Below, one piece after another: positions 31,725 through 42,015 of a stretch of 64,000 bases of DNA. Below the pieces are notes generated by a model. The model did not search any database. It was not told the DNA's origin and saw only the letters and a list, made by a program, of their open reading frames with translations. The stretch is taken from positions 1 through 64,000 of the forward strand of contig CAWBVI010000003.1 of assembly GCA_963792205.1 (NCBI GenBank). Reading direction: 5' to 3'. The stretch's first letter is position 1. Each line of letters begins with the position of its first letter. The DNA comes from DATDAH01 sp963792205 (GTDB lineage Bacteria; Actinomycetota; Acidimicrobiia; Acidimicrobiales; DATDAH01). Both the position numbers and the translations under genes were made by a program.

Positions 31725-34700
31725 TTACCCGGTGGTGAGCCTCAGGTCGAAGGAGACATCGGTGCTGCCGGAGGCCTGGTGGAGCTGGACGGCGAGCACG
31801 TTGGTGCCGGTGACGAGCGCCGCCGCCGACACGGTGAACGTGTGGCGCTGGCCCTCGGCCGAGCCGGACACGTAGTCGGTGGCCAGGGTGGCCGTGGTCA
31901 GAGGTCCGGCCGGGAGGTTGTCCCGGAGCAGCTCCACGCCGTTGAGGTAGATGGCCGCGCCGTCATCGACGAGGAGGTCGACGACCAGCGACGACACGCC
32001 GGTGGCGTCGGCGGAGAACGTCCGGCGGAACCAGCGCACGCCGGAGCCGGCAGTCAGCACCGTGGCCTCGTCGCCCTCCTCCCGCCCCAGCTGGGCCGGG
32101 CCCTGGACCCACGGAGCGTCGTCGAAGCCGACCTGGGTCCAGGTCGCGGGCGGGGCGGCGCCGACGTTGCGGTAGCGCCAGGTCGCGTTGCGGGCGATCA
32201 GCTGGACGGGGCCGGCGGGTGGCGCCGCCGTGCTCACGGTGATCGGGGCGGTCCGAGCCGACCGGTTGCCGGCGGCGTCGAGCGCCGCCACCGCGAAGGT
32301 GTGGGTCGAGGTGGGCGCCAGACCGGTCGCCGTGAAGCCCGTCACCGGGGTCGAACCCGCCGCGGCGCCGTCGACATAGACCTCGTAGCGCTCCACCCCG
32401 ACGTCGTCGGCCGACGCGGCCCAGGCCAGGGCGACCGAGGTGGACGTCTGTCCGGGCGAGGTCAGCCCGCTCGGCACCGTCGGCGGCGAGGTGTCGGCCG
32501 TCGCCCCCGTGAGGGTGAGGGCGGCGTCGAAGCTGGCGTCGGTGCTCCCGCTGGCCTGGTGCAGCTGGACAGCCAGCACGTTGACGCCGTCGACCAGCGC
32601 CGACGGGGGAACCGTGAACGTGCGCACAGCCCGCTCATCGGTGCCGGTGCGGTAGGTCGCCGCCAGCGTGGCCGGGGTCACCGGCCCGGCCGCCAGGTTG
32701 TCCCGCACGACCTCGGCGCCGTTGAGGTAGACGAGGGCGCCGTCGTCGGCGACGAGCGAGAGGCGGGCGTCGGACACCAGGCCGGCGTCGGGCAGGGCGA
32801 AGCTGCGCCGGAACCAGCGCACACCCGTGCCGGAGGTCAGGACGGTGCCCTCGCCCCCCTCCTCGCGACCGAGGATGGCCGGGCCCTGCAGCCAGCTCGA
32901 GTCGTCGAAGCCGGGCGTCGTCCAGGCGGCGGCCGGCGCGGCGCCCACGTTGCGGTAGCGCCAGACCGCACCCCGGGGCACGACCTCGACCGGGCCGGGC
33001 GCTGGGGCGTCGTGGTGAAGGCCAGCGGGGCGGACCGTCCGGAGCGGTTGCCCGCAGCGTCGACGGCCTCGACCTCCACCGAGTACCCGGTGGACGGGGT
33101 CAGGCCGGTCAGCGCGAAGCCGGCGCCGGCCGGCGAGCCGGCCAGCGTCCCGTCGCGGAAGACGTCGTAATGGTCGACGCCGACGTCGTCGGTGGCGGGT
33201 TGCCATGCCAGCCCGGCCGAGGTGGCCGTCACCGGGTCGGCGTGGAGGCCCGTCGGGATCGACGGCGGCTGGGTGTCGACGGGCGGGGCCACGTCGCGCA
33301 CCGCGCTCAGCCGGGCGTCGAAGCTGACGTCGCTGCTCGCCGCCGCGTTCTGGTGGACCTCGACCGCGATGGTGTTGGCCCCTCGACCAGGGCCGACACC
33401 GGGACGGTGAAGGAGGTGAACGTGTCCTCGTTGTTGCCGGAGAGGCCGAGAGGCGCCCGGGTGGTGTCGGTCAGCGGGCCGGCGGGGAGGTTGGTGCGGA
33501 CGACCTCGGTGCCGTTGACGTAGACCGCGGCCCCGTCGTCGACCAGCAGGTCGAGCCGGAGGTCGGTGAGCGTCCCGAGGTCCGAGACCGGGAAGGTCCG
33601 ACGGAAGTAGTAGGTGGTCCGCCCCGAGGTCAGGGTCGTGATCTCGCCGGTGTCCCCGAACCCCAGCTCGGCCGGCCCGGTGGGCCAGGCCGAGTCGTTG
33701 AAGCCCGGGGCTCGCCAGCCGGCTGGGGCGGCGGCGGTGTCGAGGTGCCGCCAGGTGGAGAGCACCGGCAGGAGCTCGGTCCGCGCCGGCGGATCGGGCA
33801 CCGCGGCGTGGCGGGCGAAGCCGAAGTACGGCCCGCTGACGTTCCCACCGACCCAGAGGTCCTGGCCCGTGCTGTGCAGCGCCCAGATCCCGTCACCCCC
33901 GGTGCTCGGCTCGTCGAAGGGCGCCGTCTCCAGGATGGCGGGAGCCGCCGGGTCGACCACGCCGACGTGCTCGGTCTCGGACAGGCCGATGTCGTGACCA
34001 CCGAAGTACACGAGGTCGCCGACCTGCTCGACGCTCTCGACGTCACCCGAGGTCTCGTGCCGGGTGATCAACGAGCCGTCGGCCGCCCGGTACACATCTG
34101 CTCGCCCGAGGGCGCCGCCCAGGGCGGTCCACACCACACCATGGGCATCGGCCAGCACGTCGAAGACCTCCCGACCGGGCTGCGCGGCGAACGCGGGCTG
34201 GGTCTGGCCGGTCACCGGGTCGACCGCGGCCAGGAACGCCGTCGCGGGCTGGCCGTTGACCGAACTGAAGCGACCGCCGACGTACAGCCGGCCGCCCCCC
34301 GGCGGCTGCTCCACGGTCAGGACCGCGCCGCCCGCGGCCGTCGGTTGCCAGCCCGCGATGGGCTGGCCCGTCGCGGTGTCGAAGGCGGCCAGCTGGCCGC
34401 GGGCCAGACCGCTCGCCGAGGCGAAGTTGCCTCCGGCGAAGAGCGTGGTGCCCATCAACGTGATCGACCGGACCGACCCACCCCCGACGTTGGGGGTGAA
34501 GCCGGGGACGATCGCCCCCGTCGTCGGGTGCAGGGCGACGAGTCGGTTGCGGGCCGACCCGTTCACGGTGGAGAAGGCGCCGGCCACGTAGAGCCGGGAG
34601 CCGTCGACCGATGGCTCGAGGCCGTAGACCGCGCCGTTGAGGACGGGCGCGAACCCTGCCCGCGGCTGTCCGGTTGCGGCATCGAACGCGGCCAACCAGG

Positions 34701-34953
34701 CCCGGGTGGTGACCGGTCCCGTCCGGGTCGGCCGGATGCCCGCGAAGGTGCCGGCCACGTACACCGTGTTGCCGATCTGGGCGAAGTCGTGGACCCGGTC
34801 CGCCGCCGCCGACGTCATCCACCCCGTCGGGGACGGGCTGTACCGGGACGGCGCGCCGGCCGGCTGCCCGTCGTCGTTGGGCGCCGCCGCGCTCGGTCCC
34901 GCTGTGGCCGCGAGCGCGAGCACCAGCGCCGCCATGATCGCCTTCCGCCTCAC
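31725..34953 (-). CDS. Large secreted modular protein: beta-propeller, Fn3 and galactose-binding-like repeats; frameshifted twice
   Basis: From GTG 34953, about 1,076 residues in total. A signal peptide (AALVLALAATAGPSAAAP) is followed by a propeller of repeated blades (GNTVYVAGTF, LYVAGAFSTVNG, GTTLFAGGNF, LYVGGRFSSVNG), residues about 35-380. Then come three galactose-binding-like modules (WRHLD..GFNDSAW; WRYRNVGAAP..GFDD, each ending with an NVLAVQLHQ-type strand) separated by two fibronectin type III domains (PPSIPTGLHADPV; PPTVPSGLTSPGQ). Two frame changes occur: near 33380, where one G is missing from a G run, and near 33012, where one C is missing from a C run. Both fall between conserved repeats. 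There is no anchor motif, so it is probably released or cell-wall associated. Neighbouring genes give no clue to its ligand. Confidence 0.8.
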
Positions 34954-35033
34954 CCGACGTGCCCTCTCGCCGCTCCGGCCACCCTCCGGCGACCCACGGA
35001 GAGTAGCCGAACTAGTGACTCAGCGTGAAGTCC

Positions 35034-36254
35034 TCAGTTGCGAGGGACCTCGACCCACGGGAGGTCCTTGTCGGTGCGGGGCTCGCCGGGCAGGCCGAGG
35101 ACCCGCTCCCCGAGGATGTTGCGCATGATCTCCGAGGTGCCGCCCTCGATGGAGTTGGCCCGCGACCGCAGGAACATCTTGCGGGACGAGCCGGGCGGGC
35201 CCTCGAGGCCGATGATCTCCGAGCGCCGCATCGTGTAGTCGAAGTCGACGAGGCCCGCCGGGCCCAGCAGGTCGAGGCAGAGCTCGTAGATGGCCTTGTT
35301 GATCTCGGCGAAGCGCAGCTTCAGCACGGACCCCTCGGGCCCGGGGGTGCCCGCCTTCGCGGCCGCCCCGGCGCGCATGGTGGTCAGGCGCAGGGTCTCG
35401 GCGTCGATCCACAGCGCCATCAGCTGGTCTCTCAGCACCGGGTCCTTGTCGACCCGTTCGCCCCAGAGGCGGACCGCTTCGGCGATGGGGCCCGCCCCCC
35501 GGGGCCGACCGCCGCCCCCGCCCCCGCCGCCGATGCTGGTGCGCTCGTTCATCAGCGTGGTCATCGAGACGCGCCAGCCGTCACCGACGTCCCCGATGCG
35601 GTCGGCGTCGGCGATGCGCACTTCGGTCAGGTACACCTCGTTGAACTCGGCCTCGCCGGTGATCTGGCGCAGGGGCCGGACCTCGACGCCGGCCGCGTGC
35701 ATGTCGACGGCGAAGTAGGTGAGGCCCTTGTGCTTCGGCACGTCCGGGTCGGTGCGGGCGACGAGCATCCCCCGGTCGGCCAGGTGGGCCATCGTGTTCC
35801 ACACCTTCTGCCCGCTCACGACCCACTCGTCGCCGTCGCGGACGGCCTTGGTGCCCAGGCCGGCGAGGTCCGAGCCGGCGCCGGGCTCGCTGAAGAGCTG
35901 GCACCAGACCTCCTCACCGGTGAACATCGGACGCAGGAGGCGAGGGCGGTTCTCGTCGGAGCCGTGGGTGACCACGGTCGGGCCGGCCAGGGCCAGGCCG
36001 AAGAACTGGGTCTCCTCCGGCGCGGGCCCGCCGGCCTCCCGCAGTCGCTTCTCGACGACCTGCTGGAGCTTGGGCCGGACCCCGAGCCCGCCGTAGCCCT
36101 CGGGGAAGTGCACCCACGCCAGCCCGGCGTCGTACCGCGCCCCCCGGAACGCCTTGACGTCCATCGCCTTGGGGTCGTGCTCGCCCAGGAAGGCGTCGAG
36201 CGCGGCCTCGACCCGCTCCGTCTCGACGTCGGCCTGCTCGAGGGTGTCCGTCAT
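35034..36254 (-). CDS. Acyl-CoA dehydrogenase
   Basis: A 406-residue acyl-CoA dehydrogenase. FSEPGAGSDLAGLGTKAVRDGDEW, GQKVWNTMAHLADRGMLVAR and the C-terminal RANSIEGGTSEIMRNILGERVLGLP are standard FAD and substrate segments. The loop GGGGGGGGRPRGAG near residue 230 is an unusually long Gly run. Start ATG 36254. It may form an operon with the LLM, Rieske and amidohydrolase genes on the same strand, as their gaps are short (54-101 bases). Confidence 0.92.
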   Translation of the reverse strand: MTDTLEQADVETERVEAALDAFLGEHDPKAMDVKAFRGARYDAGLAWVHFPEGYGGLGVRPKLQQVVEKRLREAGGPAPEETQFFGLALAGPTVVTHGSDENRPRLLRPMFTGEEVWCQLFSEPGAGSDLAGLGTKAVRDGDEWVVSGQKVWNTMAHLADRGMLVARTDPDVPKHKGLTYFAVDMHAAGVEVRPLRQITGEAEFNEVYLTEVRIADADRIGDVGDGWRVSMTTLMNERTSIGGGGGGGGRPRGAGPIAEAVRLWGERVDKDPVLRDQLMALWIDAETLRLTTMRAGAAAKAGTPGPEGSVLKLRFAEINKAIYELCLDLLGPAGLVDFDYTMRRSEIIGLEGPPGSSRKMFLRSRANSIEGGTSEIMRNILGERVLGLPGEPRTDKDLPWVEVPRN

Positions 36255-36308
36255 GCCCCGGACACTACGACCGCACGAACCGAGGCACGAAAGGAGGTGA
36301 AGGTCCGG

Positions 36309-37337
36309 TCAGGCGATCGCGCGGAGCTCGGCCACCGCGGCGGCGAAGGGCTCGTCGTCGGCGGGGTCGGTGGGCGGGTGGAGGAGGACGCCGTCGACCA
36401 GGTCGGCGTAGCGGTCACCGAGGACCGCGGCCAGCTCGTCGTAGCGGCCGCTGACCACGACGGTGTCCAGCACCTCGTCGGTCACCGTGGCCTGCAGCTC
36501 GTCCCATCGGCCCTCGCGGGTCATCGACCGGAGACGGTCGCCGAGGTCCTCCCAGCCGTGGAGCTCGAGGGTCCGCCGGTAGGCCGGGGTCGAGAAGAGG
36601 AAGCCGAGCATCGCCCGGCTGCGCGTCCGGGCCTCGGCGACGGCGCCGTCGTCCCGACCCGTGGCCACCATGCCGCCGGCGATCATCTTGAGGGAGCTCC
36701 GATCGCGACCCGAGCGAGCCACTCCCTCCTCGACGGCGGGCAGGCAGAGCTCGGCCAGGTAGCGCCGGTCGGAGTTGGTCGGATGGGTCACGTACCCGTC
36801 GGCCACCTCCCCGGCGAGCCGGCACGCCCGGCGGTTGACCCCGCCCAACCAGATCGGGACCGTGCCGCCACCGGGCAAGGGTCCGGGGTTGAACTCGGGC
36901 TGGAGCCGGGTCAGGCGGTAGTGCGGGCCCTCGTGGCGCAGCGGGCCCTGCTCCTGGAAGGCCGTGAAGATCGCGCGGACCGCGGCGACGTAGTCGGCCA
37001 TGCGGGCCACGGGGTCGGCCCACTCGACGCCGAAGCGGCCCTCGATGTTCGGCCGGATCTGTGTGCCCAGTCCGAGCTGGAAGCGCCCCGGGGCGAGCCC
37101 GGCCAGCGACCAGGTCGTGTACGCCACCTGCATCGGGCTGCGGGTGAAGGCCAGCGCGAGGGCGGGCCGGACGACGAGGGTCGTGGTGTGCTCCAGGGCC
37201 AGGGCACTGGTGACGAAGGCGTCGTTGGTGGTCTCGGCCACGTGGAGGGCGTCGAAGCCGAGCGCCTCGACCCGCCGGGCGTGGGCGACGACGTCGGCCA
37301 GCGGCGCCCGCGGGTCCATCCCCGCCACGACCTGCAT
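36309..37337 (-). CDS. LLM-class (F420-type) oxidoreductase
   Basis: A 342-residue luciferase-like protein. MQVVAGMDPRAPLADVVAHARRVEALGFDALHVAETTNDAFV, AFTRSPMQVAYTTWSLAGLAPGRFQLGLGTQI and PIWLGGVNRRACRLAGEVADGYVTHPTN match F420-dependent LLM enzymes of the TIGR03617-like group. The start is ATG 37337, with no clear ribosome-binding site; a hairpin sits 23 bases upstream. Substrate unknown. Confidence 0.87.
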   Translation of the reverse strand: MQVVAGMDPRAPLADVVAHARRVEALGFDALHVAETTNDAFVTSALALEHTTTLVVRPALALAFTRSPMQVAYTTWSLAGLAPGRFQLGLGTQIRPNIEGRFGVEWADPVARMADYVAAVRAIFTAFQEQGPLRHEGPHYRLTRLQPEFNPGPLPGGGTVPIWLGGVNRRACRLAGEVADGYVTHPTNSDRRYLAELCLPAVEEGVARSGRDRSSLKMIAGGMVATGRDDGAVAEARTRSRAMLGFLFSTPAYRRTLELHGWEDLGDRLRSMTREGRWDELQATVTDEVLDTVVVSGRYDELAAVLGDRYADLVDGVLLHPPTDPADDEPFAAAVAELRAIA

Positions 37338-37359
37338 CGCGGTCAGTGTGCTCGCTCTT

Positions 37360-37374
37360 GGCGGCTTCGCCGCC
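37360..37374. terminator. Short hairpin between the Rieske and LLM genes
   Basis: GGCGGC-TTC-GCCGCC is a perfect 6-bp stem in the 101-base gap between the Rieske oxygenase stop (37439) and the LLM start (37337). It could terminate or attenuate transcription within the run of minus-strand genes. The remainder of the gap is GC-rich and I see nothing else in it. Confidence 0.4.
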
Positions 37375-37438
37375 GGGCCGCTGGGCCCCGCTCCGGCGGC
37401 GCGTTCGGCGCTCTGTCCGGCATGCCCCGCCGCCTCGC

Positions 37439-38764
37439 TCAGGCTTCGGCGCCGGGCGGGAGGCCGAGGGCCCGTTCGAGGTTGCGGTGCAGGTTGGTGA
37501 TCCGGCACTCCTCGGCGGAGAGGCGGACCTGGGTGAAGCCCGGCTGGTGCAGGCCCCGCTGGGCGGACTGGAGGTTGCTGAGGTCCTGGTCGAAGATCAG
37601 GCCGAGGCTGAGCTCGCCCGGCTCGACGTCGAGGACGGCCGGCCGGGGCGTGGGCGCGTCAGCCGACGGGACCCGCCAGGCGACGATGAAGGTCATCACG
37701 CACTCGTCCGGCGTCGCCCCCGGAGTGGCCGCCATGGCGCTGAGCGCGTCGCTCAGGTAGATGACCGTGGCGTTCGGGAAGAGGTTGTACTGGTGCAGGT
37801 CGAGCACCTGCTCGGTGTCGAAGGCGCGGAGATCGAGCCCCTTGCCGGCGGCCTCGTCGCGCAGGCACTGCTCGATCACCGCCCGCATGCTCGAGCCGTC
37901 GGGGACCTCCGGCGCCGGCGCGTCCTCGTCGGTGACCCCGATCCGGGCTCCCTGTTGCTGTATGAAGCTGCGCCAGATCTCGGCGTCGGTGGCCCCGCCC
38001 CGCAGCCGGGGCGACGGGATGCCGTAGGGCTGGCCGAGCTTGCCGTGCCGGTCCCACAGGCGCTGCGGAGAGTTCACGTCGTCGGTCGACGCCAGCATCT
38101 CGCGGTGGATGCCCTGGACGTGGTACGTCTCGCTGAAGGCCTCGATCGCCACCTTCCAGTTGCACGGCATCGCCACGCGCAGGACGGCCTGCGTCCGGTA
38201 CTCGTCGGGCCGGGCCCAGGCCACGTCGTCGGGCACGCCCTCGAGGAACTCGGCCAGGGGCTCGGCGTCAGCGTCGAGGTTCACGAAGACCAGCTCGCCC
38301 CAGGTGTCGACCGCCACCGGGATCAGCGGGAGGTCCTCGTTGCGGAGGGGGCCGAAGCCCTTGCGCGAGGGGATCTCCCGCAGCTCGCCGCGGAGGTTCC
38401 AGGTCCAGCGGTGGTAGCCACAGCGCAGCTCGGTCCGGCCCTGGCCCTCACCCTGGCAGAGCTCGTTGCCTCGGTGCAGGCACACGTTCTGGAAGGCCCG
38501 GAGGACCCCGTCGTCACCGCGGACGATCACCACCGAAAGCGGGCCGCAGCGGTACTCGGTCCAGTCCCCCGGCTCGGTCACCTGGCCGCGCACCCCGGCG
38601 ATCTGCCAGGTGCGAGGCCACAGCCGCTCGGCCTCGAGGCGGGCCCACGCCGGCGACGTGTAGCGCGACGCGGGCACGGTGGCCGGGCCCAGCGGGCCGG
38701 TGTCGATGGTCGAGCCGACCGGGGCCTCGTCCGTCAGCTCGGCGGGCTGGTCGACCGCGGTCAC
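37439..38764 (-). CDS. Rieske non-heme iron oxygenase, large subunit type
   Basis: A 441-residue aromatic-ring-hydroxylating-type oxygenase alpha subunit. The Rieske 2Fe-2S ligands are in NVCLHRGNELC and RCGYHRWTW (CxH and CxxH). The mononuclear iron site lies in FSETYHVQGIH, with the second His four residues on. The C-terminal half is the SRPBCC catalytic domain. Substrates of homologues include aromatics, steroids and quaternary amines. Start GTG 38764 overlaps the amidohydrolase stop (GTGA), so the pair is translationally coupled; a Rieske plus amidohydrolase pair suggests an aromatic ring-opening route. No beta subunit or reductase is adjacent. Confidence 0.9.
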   Translation of the reverse strand: MTAVDQPAELTDEAPVGSTIDTGPLGPATVPASRYTSPAWARLEAERLWPRTWQIAGVRGQVTEPGDWTEYRCGPLSVVIVRGDDGVLRAFQNVCLHRGNELCQGEGQGRTELRCGYHRWTWNLRGELREIPSRKGFGPLRNEDLPLIPVAVDTWGELVFVNLDADAEPLAEFLEGVPDDVAWARPDEYRTQAVLRVAMPCNWKVAIEAFSETYHVQGIHREMLASTDDVNSPQRLWDRHGKLGQPYGIPSPRLRGGATDAEIWRSFIQQQGARIGVTDEDAPAPEVPDGSSMRAVIEQCLRDEAAGKGLDLRAFDTEQVLDLHQYNLFPNATVIYLSDALSAMAATPGATPDECVMTFIVAWRVPSADAPTPRPAVLDVEPGELSLGLIFDQDLSNLQSAQRGLHQPGFTQVRLSAEECRITNLHRNLERALGLPPGAEA

Positions 38765-39942
38765 GAGGCCGGCGGGCGGGTCAGCTCCCAGGTGTTGTCC
38801 CGCAGCACCCGCCGTTGGTCGGCCCCCTCCAGCTCCTTCACCTCGGGCACGTAGTCGAGCGGGCGGGGCATGCCTTCGATGTGGGGCCAGTCAGAGCCGA
38901 AGATGACCCGGTCGGCGCCCATGAGCTCGACCACCTCGTAGGGGTCGTCCTCCCAGAACGGGTTGATCCAGACGTGACGGCGGAACGTCTCGACGGGGTC
39001 CTCGGCGAACCAGCCCGGGTACTTCTTGGCCGTGGACCGCAGCTTGCGGAACAGGTCGGGGAGGAACTCCGAGCCGTTCTCGACCGAGGCCACCCGCAGG
39101 CCGGGGTGGCGGTCGTAGAGCTTCTCGAGGCTCAGGGTCAGGAGGAAGTCGAGGGCGGCCCGCTCGATGGCGAACATCCGCACCGAGGGCTTCCAGCCCC
39201 CCGAGAACTGGGCCGTGAAGTGGTCGTCGGCGTAGCCCTGCGACGAGTAGCCCGAGTCGCCGGCGTGCACGACCAGGGTGATGCCCGACTCGGCGAGGCG
39301 GGCCCAGAACGGGTCGAACCGCTCGTCCGCCGGCGAGCAGGCACCGTGCTCGGTGAACACCGCGGCCGGGCGCATGACGACCACCCGGGCACCCCGGTCC
39401 AGGGCCCATTCCAGCTCCGTCACCGCCCACTCCGGGTCGGCCAGGGTGAGGTAGGGGGCGGCGAAGATGCGGTCCTCGTAGGCGAAGCCCCAGTCCTCCT
39501 CGACCCAGCGGTTGAAGGCCGTGAAGGTGGCGGTGAGCGCCTCCCGGTCGTCCTTCAGGAGCTCCTCGTAGAGCACGCCGAGGGTCGGGAAGAGCCACAC
39601 GGCCTCGAGCCCGAACTCGTCCATGCGGGCCAAGCGGGCTTCGGGCTCGCGGTACTCAGGTCGGATGGGCTCGCGCTCGCGGAGGAACTCCAGGGGCGCC
39701 TTCCCGTCGGGGTTGCCCCGGAAGTAGTCGTGCATCGCCCCAGCCTTGGCGATGGGGTCGAACGTGGGGTTGGTGACCGCCCGGCTCACCCTGCCCCCCA
39801 CGACGTGGTACTTGCGGCCGTCGATCTCGCACCACTGGACCGCCCGCGGCCCGAGCGCGGGGTCGAGGTGGCGGGTGAAGGCGTCCAGCGCCTCGTAGTA
39901 GTGGTTGTCGCAGTCGAACGCCGCGTAGTCCAGCTCGGTCAC
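38761..39942 (-). CDS. Amidohydrolase-2 family metal-dependent hydrolase/decarboxylase
   Basis: A 393-residue TIM-barrel amidohydrolase (ACMSD-like). DCDNHYYEALDAF carries the first metal-binding residues, VVHAGDSGY the barrel His, and FGSDWPHIEGMP the catalytic Asp. FSGGWKPSVRMFAIE and ALDFLLTLSLEKLYDRHPGLRVASVENGSEFLP are typical of the COG2159 group. The start is GTG 39942. It overlaps the Rieske gene by four bases. Hydrolysis or decarboxylation of a ring-cleavage product is inferred from the pairing. Confidence 0.88.
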   Translation of the reverse strand: MTELDYAAFDCDNHYYEALDAFTRHLDPALGPRAVQWCEIDGRKYHVVGGRVSRAVTNPTFDPIAKAGAMHDYFRGNPDGKAPLEFLREREPIRPEYREPEARLARMDEFGLEAVWLFPTLGVLYEELLKDDREALTATFTAFNRWVEEDWGFAYEDRIFAAPYLTLADPEWAVTELEWALDRGARVVVMRPAAVFTEHGACSPADERFDPFWARLAESGITLVVHAGDSGYSSQGYADDHFTAQFSGGWKPSVRMFAIERAALDFLLTLSLEKLYDRHPGLRVASVENGSEFLPDLFRKLRSTAKKYPGWFAEDPVETFRRHVWINPFWEDDPYEVVELMGADRVIFGSDWPHIEGMPRPLDYVPEVKELEGADQRRVLRDNTWELTRPPAS

Positions 39943-39952
39943 CCGGATGACG

Positions 39953-41917
39953 TTAGCTAGGCGGTTCCAGCCGCCAGACGGTGAGGTCGACGGGTACGGG
40001 TCGGGATCGGCGGGGACGGTTGGCCAGGCCGTGCTCGAACTCGTCCAGCTCACCGACGATCCGACGCTCCTCGACGAGGACATCGGCCGCGCCCGGCGGA
40101 GGCTCGGCCCCGTCCGCCACCAGGTAGAGCGGCCGCCCGCCGAGCGCGTCCTGGACGGCGAGGAGCTCCTGGGCCGTCGGGTTGGGCGAACCGGAGAGCG
40201 CAGGCCGACCGGTCCACGTGAACGGGCTGACGGCGAAGTTGGGCGCCATCGGGCTCTGGCCCTGCCACACGAAGACGGCGTCGTCGTCGCCCACCTCAGC
40301 TAGGGCCTCGATCACCGCGTGCGAGCCACCGAACTCCTCGTGGCCCCACAGGTCGGAGGACTGGCGCAGCATGTAGCCGCCGACGAGGACGACCAAGCCC
40401 ACGGTGAGGACCCGCCACAGGCGCTGCCGGTCACCCCGACGGTCCCAGAACCAGGCCGCGGCCGCGCCCAGCAGGATCAGGAACGTGGGCACCACCATGG
40501 GGACGTAGCGCCGGGTCCACCACATGAGGTCCGGCGCGATGCGCGGCTCCCAGATCAGGACCGGGGCCACGATCAGCCCGGGCAGCACGAGCACCCACCG
40601 GGCCGCCGACCACCGGTCGCGGACCCCGACGACGAGCACCCCGATCGCCGCCAGGAACGAGACCGGCGTGAGGAAGAGGATGAGGCGCTTGAGGTTCAAC
40701 TCGTCGTAGCCCCGGGTCCGGTCGCCCCGCTTGTCGATGCGGTAGTTCGCGCCGAGCAGCTCGTCCCGGAAGAAGGCGACGACCAGGAACAGGGCGAACA
40801 GGGCCACGAGCCCGAGGAAGGCCAGCGCCACCCACCGTCGGCGTTCGGCCGCCCGGGTCCGGTCGACGGGCATCCGGCGGTGCTGCCAGCGCACCGCGGC
40901 CGCCAGGACCACCAGGAGGATCGCCCCGACCACCGCCTCCCGGAACGAGGGCAGCCCGTCCTGCAGTCGGGCGTAGCGGGAGCCCTGCCCGTAGGCTTGG
41001 TAGGTGCCGATCAGGAGCGTCGGCGCCAGACCGGCGGCGAAGGCCCACCCGCGGCCGTCCATCCGGTCGAAGGCCCAGAGCGCCGCCAGGGCGACGGCCG
41101 CGAGGCCCACGACGAAGATCCCGTCGGGCCGGGCCACGAAGCCCAGGCCGACGAGCCCACCGGCGATGGCGGCGGCGACCACCCGCGCCCGGGTGGTCAG
41201 CGCCAGCACGACGGCCAGGAGCGCGCCGGCGTAGAGGAAGAGAGACAACGACTCGGCCGTGGGGAACTTCGCCTGCCACACCACCATCTCGTTGACCGAG
41301 AGGAGGCCGGCGGCGACCGAGGCGGCGACCAGGCCGAACGCCCGGCGCACCGCCAGGAAGAGCAGCCCGACGGCGAGCAGGGCGAAGAGCGGCGTCAGGT
41401 TGAAGAGCCCGGTCGTGCCCGCCAGGTCGTACGCGGTGGCCAGCGTCGCCGGCCAGAGGTGGAAGAAGTCCGGGAGGATGTGGGCGGCGTCATCGGCATC
41501 GGTCGGGAAGCTCCGGTAGGGCAGCTTCCGCCAGGCGACCTGGCCGTCCGCGGTGACGATGGAGGCCCGCCCGTCCTCGACGACCAGCTCAGCGCCCGTC
41601 TCGGCCACGGGGTCGGTCAGGCGGGTGTCCCCCTGGTCGGCGATGGCCACCGCATGGTTGACGTAGACGCCGGGGTCGCGGTTCTTGGCCGCCAGGGGGA
41701 AGCCGGGGAGGAACTGGGACGCGGCCAGCACGAGGATCAGGGCGAGGGCGATCGCCGGCGGCCAGGACCACGCCCCGGGGCGCACGGTCGGGCGCCGGGC
41801 GACCACGAGGGTGGCGACGGCCGTCAGCACCAGGCCGAGGGCCAGGGCGAGGGCGCCGTCGTGGATGCCCGCCCAGGCGGTCAGCAGCGACACCAAGGCC
41901 ACCGAGGCGCCAGCCAC
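39953..41917 (-). CDS. Polytopic membrane protein, glycosyltransferase-39/GT-C-like
   Basis: A 654-residue protein with about 12 hydrophobic helices. The first loop after helix 2-3 contains KNRDPGVYVNHAVAIADQG, the position where GT-C enzymes have acidic residues for a polyprenyl-phosphate sugar donor. LNLTPLFALLAVGLLFLAVRRAFG, QAKFPTAESLSLFLYAGAL and the C-terminal soluble domain (about residues 540-654) fit the family. Together with GT2, GT4 and sulfotransferase genes next door it probably transfers a lipid-linked sugar at the outer membrane face. The start is GTG 41917; the frame stays open upstream and hydrophobic, so the true start may be earlier. Confidence 0.75.
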   Translation of the reverse strand: MAGASVALVSLLTAWAGIHDGALALALGLVLTAVATLVVARRPTVRPGAWSWPPAIALALILVLAASQFLPGFPLAAKNRDPGVYVNHAVAIADQGDTRLTDPVAETGAELVVEDGRASIVTADGQVAWRKLPYRSFPTDADDAAHILPDFFHLWPATLATAYDLAGTTGLFNLTPLFALLAVGLLFLAVRRAFGLVAASVAAGLLSVNEMVVWQAKFPTAESLSLFLYAGALLAVVLALTTRARVVAAAIAGGLVGLGFVARPDGIFVVGLAAVALAALWAFDRMDGRGWAFAAGLAPTLLIGTYQAYGQGSRYARLQDGLPSFREAVVGAILLVVLAAAVRWQHRRMPVDRTRAAERRRWVALAFLGLVALFALFLVVAFFRDELLGANYRIDKRGDRTRGYDELNLKRLILFLTPVSFLAAIGVLVVGVRDRWSAARWVLVLPGLIVAPVLIWEPRIAPDLMWWTRRYVPMVVPTFLILLGAAAAWFWDRRGDRQRLWRVLTVGLVVLVGGYMLRQSSDLWGHEEFGGSHAVIEALAEVGDDDAVFVWQGQSPMAPNFAVSPFTWTGRPALSGSPNPTAQELLAVQDALGGRPLYLVADGAEPPPGAADVLVEERRIVGELDEFEHGLANRPRRSRPVPVDLTVWRLEPPS

Positions 41918-42015
41918 CGCGACGACGAGGCCGCCGAGCTCGAGGGGGGTGGGGGTGTCCAGGAGGGCGGGATCGTAGTGCCACGGCGGGGAGCGGTAGC
42001 CTTCTGCGGCCCCCC

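Noticed and set aside
36291..36301. Perfect Shine-Dalgarno-like AAAGGAGGTGA on the plus strand
   Set aside because: No plus-strand gene starts within a usable distance; the surrounding genes run on the minus strand. Its complement resembles a 16S 3' end (TCACCTCCTTT) but lacks the preceding GGA and any rRNA context.
35025..37760. 911-codon open frame antisense to the acyl-CoA dehydrogenase and LLM genes
   Set aside because: GC-rich antisense frames often stay open; its translation has no recognisable domain and the minus-strand genes are clearly real.
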